A DNA stretch of 64,000 bases, from positions 1 to 64,000 of the forward strand of contig CAVWBT010000013.1 of NCBI GenBank assembly GCA_963753285.1, in the 5' to 3' direction. How positions within the stretch are numbered: the first letter of the stretch is position 1; every line of letters starts with the position of its first letter. The translations under genes and the position numbers were made by a program. The notes beneath the pieces are model-generated. The model saw only the letters and a program-made list of their open reading frames with translations. It had not been told where the DNA came from and searched no databases. Shown here one piece after another: positions 7,783 through 16,678 of this stretch. This DNA comes from JAHEDH01 sp963753285. GTDB taxonomy: Bacteria > Actinomycetota > Acidimicrobiia > Spongiisociales > ZC4RG35.

Positions 7783-8954
7783 TGGCCCGCCCCTGTCAGC
7801 GGGATGTCGACTCGAACCCGGAAGCCGCCTTCTCCTATCGGTCCCGCCTCGAATCGGCCACCCAACAGCTCGGCCCGCTCTCGCATGCCTGCGAGCCCTC
7901 GACCGCTCCCTCCGATCCACGATGACTGGCCCACCCCGTCGTCGGCGACCTCGATGCCGAGCACACCGCCGTCGACAGCCACGTGGACGGTCGCGTGGGC
8001 GTCGGGTCCGGCGTGTCGGAGGCTGTTGGTCAGCGACTCCTGGATGATCCGAAACGCCGACAGGTCCACTCTCGTCGGCAGGCCATCAGGGACGCCTTCG
8101 ATGTCGAGCGACACGCTGAGCCCGGCACTGTCCATCTGTTCGGCGAGCTTCGGGAGATCGGCGAGCGATGCTGCGGGTGTACGTGGCTGTTCACCGGCGC
8201 GTGGTCCCAGGACGCCGAGGAGATGCCTCAGCTCGTCGAGCGCAGCGCGTCCTGCCTCCTCCACGGCGTTCATTGCTTTCGCCGCACGAACTGGATCCTC
8301 GTCGAGGATCGCTTGAGCCGCGCCGGCCTGGACGGTCATGAGGCTCACCCGGTGGGCCACCACGTCGTGTAGTTCCCGGGCGATACTCCTCCGCTCCTCC
8401 TCGACGACCTGACGAAGCTCGGTCGCCCGTTCACGTTCGAGCAACTCCGCTCGCTCTTCCAACAGCCGGACGCGCTCCTGACGGGCGGCGACCCTTCGCC
8501 CGATGTACCAGGGGAGGAAGGGGACCACTGTGGCGGCGAGGGCGATGTCGGCCATCGGGTCGCCGTCACGGAATGCCACTGCGACGAACACGCCGGTGGC
8601 CACGATCACTGCGAGCACCGAAGCGCGGAGATCGGCGATGTACCGGCCGACACCGTACATCGCCACGATGATCGCCAGCGACGGGCCGTCGGCGTATCCG
8701 AACAGATGCCACACGGCATACGCGGCTACAACCACCGCGAGTACGGCCAATGGACGATGCCTGCGCACGACGAGCACCGCGCTTCCGATGATCAGCGCGA
8801 TCCAGGCGGGAATCGGAAGCCCGCCGATTGCTGCGGAGATCGACCCATCTCCGGCTCGGGCTTGGGCAGCGGCGAACACCTCTACGAGCAGAATTCCCAC
8901 CGCGAGAATGACGTCCCCGGCGGAAAGTCTCGGCAGCAGGCGACGACGTGTCAC
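7779..8954 (-). CDS. Two-component sensor histidine kinase, HisKA_3 type
   Basis: A 391-residue kinase with five to six short membrane spans in residues 15-150, little extracellular sequence, then a coiled-coil linker. The phospho-acceptor is His196 in SIARELHDVVAH, the HisKA_3 dimerisation motif of NarL-type systems. The ATPase domain has the N-box around LTNSLRHA and the G-boxes DDGVG and GRGLAGMRERAE. The GTG at 8954 is preferred because it follows an AGGAT site and opens the first helix; the longer frame runs into the divergent decarboxylase gene. Such DesK/LiaS-like sensors typically detect envelope stress or drugs and drive adjacent ABC exporters. Confidence 0.9.
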   Translation of the reverse strand: MTRRRLLPRLSAGDVILAVGILLVEVFAAAQARAGDGSISAAIGGLPIPAWIALIIGSAVLVVRRHRPLAVLAVVVAAYAVWHLFGYADGPSLAIIVAMYGVGRYIADLRASVLAVIVATGVFVAVAFRDGDPMADIALAATVVPFLPWYIGRRVAARQERVRLLEERAELLERERATELRQVVEEERRSIARELHDVVAHRVSLMTVQAGAAQAILDEDPVRAAKAMNAVEEAGRAALDELRHLLGVLGPRAGEQPRTPAASLADLPKLAEQMDSAGLSVSLDIEGVPDGLPTRVDLSAFRIIQESLTNSLRHAGPDAHATVHVAVDGGVLGIEVADDGVGQSSWIGGSGRGLAGMRERAELLGGRFEAGPIGEGGFRVRVDIPLTGAGQ

Positions 8955-9005
8955 CCGGCAGATCCTATGCGGATTGCCAGGCGCAGCGAGCGCTACATTC
9001 CGGGC

Positions 9006-10460
9006 ATGAGTTCGATCCGTCCCGAAGCGGGCCGTTTCACCGAGTATCTCGGCAAGGCGGCTCGCGCCATCGACGTCCACCTCGATGAGGACCCGGGCGA
9101 TGCGATGCGCCGTTTCGCCGATTGGGACTCCGAGCTGAGAGGCACGTTGCCGGACATCGGGAGTGGGACCGACGGCGCCATCGAGCGGTTGCTCGAGGTG
9201 GTCCTGCCGAACGGGCCTCGCATGTCGCACCCCGGGTTCTGGGGCTGGATCACGACCGGTCCCTCGACGGTGGGCGCCGTGGCAGCCGCGGTCGCTTCGG
9301 TCGCCGGACCGCAGCGCTACTTGATCACTGCGTTCAACCGGGTCGAGGAACTGTCGCTCCAATGGCTTGCCGAGCTCTGCGGTCTCGGTGAGCACATGAA
9401 GGGCGTGTACTCCAGCGGTGGGTCGACGGCGAACCTCATCGCCCTCGGGGCCGCCCGACAATGGGCCTTCACCGAGCGCGGCAGGGACCCATCAGCCGAG
9501 GGTGTCGACGGGACGCCTGCCGCCATCTATACATCGACCGAGGCCCACCGCACGATCCACCGGGCTGCCGGCGTGCTCGGTCTTGGCCGGCGGAGCATCC
9601 GGATGGTCCCCACAGATGACGCCCATCGAATGCGAGTCGACGCGCTCGCAGCCATGATGGAACGAGACGCTTCGGAAGGCATCATGCCCGTTGCGGTGGT
9701 GGCGGCCGCCGGAACCACCAACACGGGAGCAATCGATCCGTTGCGCGAGGTTGGAGAGCTGGCTGGCGAACACGGGGCGTGGTTCCATATCGACGGTGCC
9801 TATGGGCTGCCCGGGATCCTCGACCCTCGAATCACCCACCTCTACGACGGCCTCGAACTGGCCGACTCGGTGATCGTCGACCCGCACAAGTGGATGGGTG
9901 CACCAGTCGGCGTCGCTGCCACGTTCGTCCGGGATCGCTCCATGCTGCAGCAGACGTTCATGCAGGAACCCTCCGACTACCTCGAGGGCGGCTTCGTCGA
10001 AGAACCAGAGTCCTCGCTCGACTCCATGGGCATCCCATATCAAGACTTCGGCGTGGAGCTGTCGTCGCCGGCACGGGGCGTGATCGTCTGGGCAATCCTC
10101 ACCGAGCTCGGTCGCGAAGGGATGGCGGCACGGATCATCGAGGACAACGACTTCGCCCGGCAGGTCGCCGAACGCGCACTCAGGGAGCCGGCGCTCGAGT
10201 TGTTGACCGAGCCGACGTTGTCGATCTGTTGCTTCCGGCACGTTGCGCCATCGGGGTCCGATCCCGACGAGTTCAATCAGCGGCTCCTTCGCCGATTGCT
10301 CCGCGAGACCGATTTCATGCCGAGTTCGACACTGATCGACGGCCGCTTCGTCATCCGCCCGTGCTTCATCAACATCCGCACGACGGCGATGCACGTCGAT
10401 GCGTTCATCGATGCGGTCCTGCAGATCGGCGCCGAGTTGACGCCGGAGGTCCGGGCCTAG
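9006..10460 (+). CDS. PLP-dependent amino acid decarboxylase (group II, aromatic-L-amino-acid decarboxylase-like)
   Basis: A 484-residue fold-type I PLP enzyme. Lys295 in VDPHKWMGAP is the Schiff-base lysine. The substrate/cofactor region HPGFWGW (about residue 77), SSGGSTANL (cofactor phosphate) and FHIDGAYGLPG (Asp holding the pyridine nitrogen) place it in the group II decarboxylase family with DDC and pyridoxal-dependent decarboxylases. These remove CO2 from aromatic or acidic amino acids; the substrate cannot be fixed here. The ATG at 9006 is chosen because it begins the family's N-terminal helix. The gene diverges from the kinase, leaving a 51-base promoter space. Confidence 0.88.
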   Translation: MSSIRPEAGRFTEYLGKAARAIDVHLDEDPGDAMRRFADWDSELRGTLPDIGSGTDGAIERLLEVVLPNGPRMSHPGFWGWITTGPSTVGAVAAAVASVAGPQRYLITAFNRVEELSLQWLAELCGLGEHMKGVYSSGGSTANLIALGAARQWAFTERGRDPSAEGVDGTPAAIYTSTEAHRTIHRAAGVLGLGRRSIRMVPTDDAHRMRVDALAAMMERDASEGIMPVAVVAAAGTTNTGAIDPLREVGELAGEHGAWFHIDGAYGLPGILDPRITHLYDGLELADSVIVDPHKWMGAPVGVAATFVRDRSMLQQTFMQEPSDYLEGGFVEEPESSLDSMGIPYQDFGVELSSPARGVIVWAILTELGREGMAARIIEDNDFARQVAERALREPALELLTEPTLSICCFRHVAPSGSDPDEFNQRLLRRLLRETDFMPSSTLIDGRFVIRPCFINIRTTAMHVDAFIDAVLQIGAELTPEVRA

Positions 10461-10559
10461 CCGCTCAATTCCCACACCGATCGGAACGTCTGGTGGGAGC
10501 AGCCCACGGTCTCCGGGCCTGAATGGCGTTCCGCACGAGTAGTAGGTTGGGAGCAACCC

Positions 10560-12036
10560 ATGACGACCAGCGAGCCAGAGCACTTCGACGTCCTGGTCGT
10601 GGGTGCCGGCCTCTCCGGGATCGGCGCCGCATGGCACCTTCAAGAACGCTGTCCCGGGATGAGCTACGTGATTCTCGAAAGCCGGGACGCCATCGGCGGA
10701 ACCTGGGATCTGTTCCGATACCCGGGGATTCGCTCTGACTCCGACATGTACACGATGGGATATCGCTTCCAACCGTGGCGGAGACGGGCCGGCCATCGCC
10801 GACGGCGCGTCGATCAAGGCGTACATCGAGGACACCGCCCACGACGGCGGCATCGACCAGAAGATCCGGTTCGGTCATCGGGTGGTGCGGGCTGAATGGT
10901 CGTCGGAGACCTGCCGGTGGACGGTCGAGGCCGAGGTCGGAGGAGCGTCCGTCAGCTTCACGTGCGGGTTCCTCTACACCTGCACCGGCTATTACCGCTA
11001 CGACACCGGACATGCCCCCGAGTGGCCGGGGATGGATCGCTTCACCGGGCCGATCATCCACCCCCAGCACTGGCCCGACGACCTCGATCACTCCGGCAAG
11101 CGCGTGGTCGTGATCGGTAGCGGCGCCACAGCCGTCACGCTGGTCCCGGCGCTCGCGTCCGAACCGGGTGCTGCCTCGCACGTGACGATGCTGCAGCGAT
11201 CACCCACCTACATCGCCACGATGCCCTCCCGCGATCACATCGCCGAGACTCTCCGTCGATTCCTGCCCGAGAAGATCGTCTACGCCCTGTCCCGGTGGCG
11301 GCGGGTGCTCGCCGGGATGCTCCTGTTCAAGCTCGCCCGCAGCCGGCCGGAGTTCATGAGGCGCCTGCTGCTGCGAGGCGTCCGGAACGAGCTCGGATCC
11401 GACTTCGACGTCGAGACCCACTTCACGCCCCGCTACGACCCCTGGGATCAGCGTCTCTGCCTCGCCCCCGACGGTGACTTCTTCGCTGCCCTGCGCAGCG
11501 GACAGGCCTCGATCGTCACCGACCACATCGACACCTTCACCGAGACCGGCATCACCCTCGAGTCCGGCGCGCATCTCGAAGCCGACGTGGTCGTACCGGC
11601 CACCGGACTGGAGATCCTGCTCCTCGGAGGGATCGAGATCGTCGTCGACGGAGTGCCGGTCGACCTATCCGAGACACTGACCTACAAGGGGATGATGTAC
11701 AGCGACGTCCCCAACCTGGTGTCGACGTTCGGGTACACGAACGCATCGTGGACGCTCAAGGCCGATCTCACCGCAGAGCACGCCTGCCGCCTCCTCGACC
11801 ACATGCGCCGGCACGGATACGGACGGGTCACGCCCCGCCGCCCGGATTCATCGATGGAAGAGGTCCCGGCACTCGACTTCACGTCGGGCTATGTCCAGCG
11901 TGCGTTGGACCGACTGCCGAAGCAGGGAACGCGGACGCCGTGGCGGGTCCACCAGAACTACGTCAAGGACCTGTTCATGTTCCGGTTCGCCAGTGTCGAC
12001 GACCCGGCACTCGAGTTCGCGCCACTCGAGTCATGA
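10560..12036 (+). CDS. Baeyer-Villiger-type flavin monooxygenase, frame interrupted near 10779-10788
   Basis: The FAD Rossmann motif VVGAGLSG is at the N-terminus, followed by GGTWDLFRYPGIRSDSDMY, a hallmark of this family. After YRFQPW the frame shifts by one base and continues as DGPAIADGASIKAYIED to the end. In the second frame are the Baeyer-Villiger fingerprint FTGPIIHPQHWPD (FxGxxxHxxxW) and the NADP motif VIGSGATAVT. Joined, the product is about 491 residues, normal for the family, which inserts oxygen next to ketones or oxidises heteroatoms. One extra base in the run CGGGCC or nearby explains the break. Whether this is a sequence error or a real lesion is open. Confidence 0.8.
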
Positions 12037-12045
12037 CGCGAGTCG

Positions 12046-13380
12046 TCAGGTCCTGAGGACTGCGTACACCTCCCACTCGCCCGGGACACCCTTCATGGCG
12101 TGCGTTCCGCGCGATTCGAACTCCAGTTGGGATCCGACCACGAGGTCTTTGACCGTCCGCGAGACGAGAATCTCCCCTCCCTCCGCGAGCGATGAGATTC
12201 GAGCGCCGATGTGAACGCCGAGGCCGGCAACGTTGTCGCCGATCACCTCGACCTCTCCGGTGTGGACTCCGGCCCTGACCTCGATGCCGAGTCCCCTCAC
12301 GGCCTCTCCGATGGCGGCGGCAGCCCGAACGGCGCGGGCCGGTCCGTCGAACGTTGCGAGGATCCCGTCGCCCGTGAAGACTCGCTCTACTCCTCGCCAC
12401 CGCTGCAGCTCCTGGCGTGTGACCTGATTGTGACGTTCCAGCAACGACCGCCAGGCGCTATCCCCGAGTTCGGCCGCCCGTCGGGTCGAGTCCACGATGT
12501 CGGTGAAGAGCACGGTGGACAGGATCCGTTCCGGGTTGCTGGCCTCGCGGTGACCCGTGACGAACTCCTCGATCTCGTCGACGAACTCCCCAGGATCCAC
12601 CGCCCAGAACAGGTGGGCATCTCCGGGTAGCTCCACGAACGTGGCATTCGGGATCTGCGAGGCCATCCACCGGCCCTCCTCGACGTCGACGTCTTCGTCC
12701 TCGGTCCGATAGAGCAGCAACGTCGGGGCCTGAATGAGGGGGAGGACCGACCGCGTGTCCATCAGCGTGTTCATCTGCATGAGCTGCGCCGCCACCTTCG
12801 GTGAGGCCGACAGTCGGAAGTACCTGGCAACCCACTCCCGAAACGCGCGATCGTCGGACCGATCTCCAAGCATGTAGTGAGGGATGCGATCCGGATCTCC
12901 GAAACTCTCTTCCGTCTCGCGGATCTCGACTTCTCGGTTCTCGGCAGACGGCGCCCACGGATGATCGGGCGCCGGCGTCCGCCTGGCGTAGGTCGATGCG
13001 AGGATCAGCGCCTCGGTGCGTTCGGGATAGGTCGCAGCGAACAGGCTCGCCATGCTCCCGCCCTCGGAATGGCCAAACAGGATGGCACGGTCGGAACCGA
13101 CCTCGTCCATGACGGCGCGGACGTCGTCCATCCGCTCCTCGAGACCAGGCAGGCGATCGAGCGGCAATCGGTCCGACATGCCGGTGCCTCGCTTGTCGAA
13201 GGTGATCACGCGGGCGAAGCTGCCGAGTCGCCGCAGGATCGACGCCAGCACCGGGTCGTCCCACATCAATTCGACGTTGGAGATCCATCCCGGCACGTAC
13301 ACCAGATCTCTCGGCCCATCCCCGAAGACCTGGTAGGCGATGCTGAGGCCGTCACTCGTTGCGTACTTGGTCGTCGGCAT
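12046..13380 (-). CDS. Alpha/beta hydrolase fused to class III adenylate/guanylate cyclase domain
   Basis: A 444-residue fusion. Residues 1 to about 270 are an alpha/beta hydrolase with nucleophile elbow GHSEGGS and a late catalytic His in GDAHLFW. Residues about 285-440 are a cyclase homology domain with both metal aspartates (LFTDIVDST and FTGDGILATFDGPARAV) and the transition-state Arg in HIGARIS. The usual Lys before TGDG is not in place (RVFTGDG) and the usual Asn is His, so nucleotide specificity or activity may be altered. This architecture is common in actinobacteria, where signals are unknown. The ATG at 13380 starts the motif shared with the stump at 1424-1576. Confidence 0.88.
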   Translation of the reverse strand: MPTTKYATSDGLSIAYQVFGDGPRDLVYVPGWISNVELMWDDPVLASILRRLGSFARVITFDKRGTGMSDRLPLDRLPGLEERMDDVRAVMDEVGSDRAILFGHSEGGSMASLFAATYPERTEALILASTYARRTPAPDHPWAPSAENREVEIRETEESFGDPDRIPHYMLGDRSDDRAFREWVARYFRLSASPKVAAQLMQMNTLMDTRSVLPLIQAPTLLLYRTEDEDVDVEEGRWMASQIPNATFVELPGDAHLFWAVDPGEFVDEIEEFVTGHREASNPERILSTVLFTDIVDSTRRAAELGDSAWRSLLERHNQVTRQELQRWRGVERVFTGDGILATFDGPARAVRAAAAIGEAVRGLGIEVRAGVHTGEVEVIGDNVAGLGVHIGARISSLAEGGEILVSRTVKDLVVGSQLEFESRGTHAMKGVPGEWEVYAVLRT

Positions 13381-13491
13381 GACCGCTGACACTACGGGCT
13401 GACCCTGGCCGTCGCCGAGATGACCACCAGGACACATCCGGTCGCACCGTCGGCTCCGAATAGGAGATGACCGCCTTGAAAGGAGCTGCCA

Positions 13492-13956
13492 ATGGAACGC
13501 AACGACATCGTCGAGGACTTCGAAGCCGTCGATCAGCACGGCAACACGGTGACACTCTCGGAGATGCTGACCGACGGACCGGTCGTCCTGTTCTTCTATC
13601 CCAAGGCGATGACGAGTGGATGCACCGCCGAGAGCTGCCACTTCCGCAACCTGCGCGCCGAGTTCGCCCGGTACGGCGCCCAACCCGTCGGAATCAGCGC
13701 AGACTCGACGGCGCAGCAGGCAGAGTTCGACGAGGCCAACTCGCTCGGGTTCCCGTTGCTGTCCGACCGCGATCGCCGGATCGCCGCCCAGTTCGGCGTG
13801 AAGCGCCCCGGGCCGCTGTGGAACAGGCGGATGACCTTCGTCATAGACCGTGACCGCCGAGTCCTCGAGGTCATCGGGTCGGAGATGAACATGGAGATTC
13901 ACGCCGACCAGGCGCTCGAGGCACTCGAGCGGGCGTCGTCGCTCGCACGAGACTGA
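13492..13956 (+). CDS. Peroxiredoxin, BCP/PrxQ type
   Basis: A 154-residue thiol peroxidase with the thioredoxin-like peroxiredoxin core (VVLFFYPKAMTSGCTAESC). Cys44 is the peroxidatic cysteine and Cys49 fits the resolving position of the BCP CX4C class. The supporting Thr in the active-site loop and Arg in GPLWNRRMTFVID are present. It reduces hydrogen peroxide and organic hydroperoxides with thioredoxin as reductant. The ATG has an AAAGGAG ribosome-binding site. It diverges from the hydrolase-cyclase gene with 111 bases between starts. Confidence 0.92.
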   Translation: MERNDIVEDFEAVDQHGNTVTLSEMLTDGPVVLFFYPKAMTSGCTAESCHFRNLRAEFARYGAQPVGISADSTAQQAEFDEANSLGFPLLSDRDRRIAAQFGVKRPGPLWNRRMTFVIDRDRRVLEVIGSEMNMEIHADQALEALERASSLARD

Positions 13957-14020
13957 CCGCAACCAGGGCTCACGCAGACCGCGTCACGACGGCACATCAG
14001 GTCTCCGTACACTCTCGGCG

Positions 14021-15202
14021 ATGCGGTGGAGGTTCGTCGAATGTCTCGGTGCGGAGGAAGCCGAAGCCCGGCAGGCAACCGCCGACCTCATCGACCGGTG
14101 GTGGGATGCGTTCGCCGGCAAAGCAGCGGATCTGAACGTCATGTTCGGCGGCGGACAGGCATTCGACCTGCCGGCGTGGATGAGCGATCACCTTGGAGCG
14201 GTCCATCCCCACCTGATGTGGGAGTACGGCCCGGCGGTGCACGGACCTGGGCACCGCCTCGTCATCACACCCGAGTCGAGATACCACCTCGCACCACTCG
14301 TCGACGAGATCCTCGGCCGGGCCCCGCGCATCGAAGGATGGGAGTTCCATCCGCATCGATTGCCCGAATCGCTCGAGCACGCCGAGGCAATCGTGAACGC
14401 CCGCACCGGCGGGACGCTTCGGGACGTGACGGTGGCGGTATCGACGGGCGATCACCACCTGATCGACCTCGAGTTCACCGCATCTGGCGCCCGGGCCGAA
14501 CACGACGCCTTCATCGCAACCGAAGCGCTGCTCGGCGAAGCGACGCTCAACACCTGGATCGGTGAGATCACGACGACCAACCCGAAACGCCGGCTGGGTC
14601 TGCGCAGAGGCAGGGACACACCGGCGCAACGCATCCCCATCGCCGGCCTCGCGAACGCCGTCGAACGGCATCGGGACTCGATCCTGTCCGAAGTCGCCGA
14701 GATCCCCCATGCAGAATGGCCCGGGGAGGGCACCGAATGGTCGCTCTTCCAAGTGACCGCCGACCAGTCCGACGACTACCCGGGGAGAGCGGATCTGGTC
14801 ACCGGTCTCACCCTCGACCCCGCCTTGTGGAAGGCATCACTGGCCGGCCGGTTCGACTCGTCCCGGTTCTCTCGCTCGGGCGAGACCTTCTGCTACGTCA
14901 AGATCGACGGGACGGACGGTCTGACCGGCTCGGAGTTCGAGGATCGTGGCGCCATCGAGGACGCCCTCGACGAGATGCTCCGCTCCGGCGGCCTCGGGTG
15001 TGTGATCGGGGCGGGCACCGGGCTCCGTTACTCGTATGTCGATCTCGCCCTGACCGATCTCGATGCAGGCCTCTCCGCCGCCCGGGCTCGGCTCGCGCAG
15101 GGAGCAGTCCCGCGTCGCAGCTGGATCCAGTTCCTCGACATGGAGTGGGCTCGCGAATGGATCGGCATCCACCCCGACACTCCCACACCGCCACTGGGGT
15201 GA
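14021..15202 (+). CDS. Hypothetical protein, 393 residues
   Basis: I do not recognise a family. The protein is soluble, acidic, without signal peptide or membrane span, and rich in Trp and His (WWDAF near the start, WEFHPHRLPES, WIQFLDMEWAREWIG near the end). It appears to have two halves: an N-terminal part of about 200 residues and, after a basic linker (RRLGLRRGRD), a C-terminal part. The frame is preferred over the antisense frame because its composition and third-base G/C bias fit neighbouring genes. It follows the peroxiredoxin by 64 bases on the same strand and may be co-transcribed. Confidence 0.65.
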   Translation: MRWRFVECLGAEEAEARQATADLIDRWWDAFAGKAADLNVMFGGGQAFDLPAWMSDHLGAVHPHLMWEYGPAVHGPGHRLVITPESRYHLAPLVDEILGRAPRIEGWEFHPHRLPESLEHAEAIVNARTGGTLRDVTVAVSTGDHHLIDLEFTASGARAEHDAFIATEALLGEATLNTWIGEITTTNPKRRLGLRRGRDTPAQRIPIAGLANAVERHRDSILSEVAEIPHAEWPGEGTEWSLFQVTADQSDDYPGRADLVTGLTLDPALWKASLAGRFDSSRFSRSGETFCYVKIDGTDGLTGSEFEDRGAIEDALDEMLRSGGLGCVIGAGTGLRYSYVDLALTDLDAGLSAARARLAQGAVPRRSWIQFLDMEWAREWIGIHPDTPTPPLG

Positions 15203-15247
15203 GCGCGCCATACCAATGCCGGGAGCGATGTCGATCGGCGAGGGTCG

Positions 15248-15634
15248 TCAGGCCCCGGAGACCTCCCAGAGCCCCATCAGGTTGCCTTCGCTGTCCTTGA
15301 AATAGGCGAAGGCACCCTCGGATACCTCGGTTCGCGGGAGCACGATCGATCCCCCGCTCACCGTCACCTTCTCGAGAGCCGCGTCGATGGAACCGACACC
15401 GATCGTGACCACGGGCGCCGACATGGCGGCGGATTTCTCCACCAGCCCGCCGTTGATGGCGCCGGGCTCGGTCGGCATCATCGTGGCCCGGTCGACCGGC
15501 ACGGTGGTGACCGTGACGTAGTCGGAATCTCCCATCGGCACCGTGTACGACGTCCATCCGAAGGCCGCCGCATAGAACTCCTTGGCCCGGTCGAGATCCG
15601 CCGCGGGTATCTCGAAGTGCACGACTGCGTCCAC
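15248..15634 (-). CDS. VOC-family (glyoxalase/bleomycin resistance) protein
   Basis: A 128-residue protein with two beta-alpha-beta-beta-beta modules of the vicinal oxygen chelate fold: VVHFEIPAADLDRAKEFYAA opens the first, and VVTIGVGSIDAALEKV to GNLMGLWEV forms the second, ending in the typical metal-side Glu. Single-module pairs like this dimerise to bind a divalent metal and a small molecule. No substrate can be assigned. The GTG at 15634 is chosen because AGAGGAGGAAG lies just upstream; the frame extends 13 codons further without such a site. Confidence 0.82.
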   Translation of the reverse strand: MDAVVHFEIPAADLDRAKEFYAAAFGWTSYTVPMGDSDYVTVTTVPVDRATMMPTEPGAINGGLVEKSAAMSAPVVTIGVGSIDAALEKVTVSGGSIVLPRTEVSEGAFAYFKDSEGNLMGLWEVSGA

Positions 15635-15741
15635 TCTTCCTCCTCTGATCGCGCGAACTCCGTCTGTATACACGCCTCACGCTCGTCCGGCCGGGCAGGA
15701 GAGCGGATCCGTGTCCGCCGGGCCGACCGTACGGGGACGCA

Positions 15742-16569
15742 TCACACCGGAGCCGGGCCGGCGTGGTCGGCGTGAGCGCGACCCATCGCCGCGACGACGA
15801 TGGCCGCTCCGGCCACGATCACGCCGGTGATGAACGGGTCGAAGAGGTCTGCGAAGATCACCGTCGCCACGTTGGTCATGGTGTGGAACACCACCGCAAC
15901 GGATACGCCGCGCCCGGACCTGTTGTAGAAAATGACGATGAGCACCCGGGATGCCACCGTGAAGACGGTCCACCATCCGATCCACCAGGCCGATCGTCCC
16001 GCCGTGAGGAGCGGGATCCAGTGCCAGATCGCCCACACCGCCCCGATGGCGAGTCCGGTGAGGAGTTCCGAGCGACGCCTCTGGAAGACATCCGTCGCAT
16101 AGCCCGTCCAGCCGAGTTCCTCGGCGACCGCAGCGACGAGGAACACCGCCGACATCACGAGCAGCGAAGGCAACGCCACCGCCTCCACGGGCGACGCGGT
16201 GCCCACGAGTTCCTCGATCCAGTAGGTCGAAGCCACTGCAGCCGGGATGGTGAGTGCAGCGGGCAGGAACCAGCGCTTGCGTGGTACGCCGCGGACGTCG
16301 ACAGTTCTCCGCCACAGTTCGGATACGCCTGCACGCCCGGCCGACCGATACGACAAGATCGAGGCGGCGATCGCCGGACAGACGACCATCAGTCCACTGA
16401 TCGGAACGCCCTCTGCGATCTCGGCGTCGACGACCGAACCGGCCAGCCAGAAGGGAACGGAGAGGCCGATCGTCCATGCGACATAGGGCCACGCCCGCCG
16501 ATCGCCCGCGGCGGCGTCGAGGTCGCCACGGGCATTGGTCGATGTCGACCGACCGATGTGGACCACCAT
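15742..16569 (-). CDS. CPBP-family intramembrane protein (Abi-like), motif 1 Arg missing
   Basis: A 275-residue protein with about eight membrane spans, of the CAAX protease / bacteriocin-processing family. Motif 1 is Glu150-Glu151 in VAEELGWTGY, where the family consensus EExxxR has Thr155 instead of Arg. Motif 2 supplies His183 (AIWHWIP), and motif 3 is His229 with Asn233 (FHTMTN). The glutamates and histidines needed for catalysis are therefore present, but the missing Arg may change activity. Members cut prenylated or membrane peptides or act in self-immunity. No bacteriocin gene is seen nearby. Confidence 0.8.
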   Translation of the reverse strand: MVVHIGRSTSTNARGDLDAAAGDRRAWPYVAWTIGLSVPFWLAGSVVDAEIAEGVPISGLMVVCPAIAASILSYRSAGRAGVSELWRRTVDVRGVPRKRWFLPAALTIPAAVASTYWIEELVGTASPVEAVALPSLLVMSAVFLVAAVAEELGWTGYATDVFQRRRSELLTGLAIGAVWAIWHWIPLLTAGRSAWWIGWWTVFTVASRVLIVIFYNRSGRGVSVAVVFHTMTNVATVIFADLFDPFITGVIVAGAAIVVAAMGRAHADHAGPAPV

Positions 16570-16678
16570 GCGACCAAGCTACGACCCGCCGCGGCACGAC
16601 CCAAGGGTCGAAGGGCCCTCGAGAAGCGCACCGACCAGACGCCCATGAGGCCGGGGTCGAGCGACGCTCCGGCGCCCC

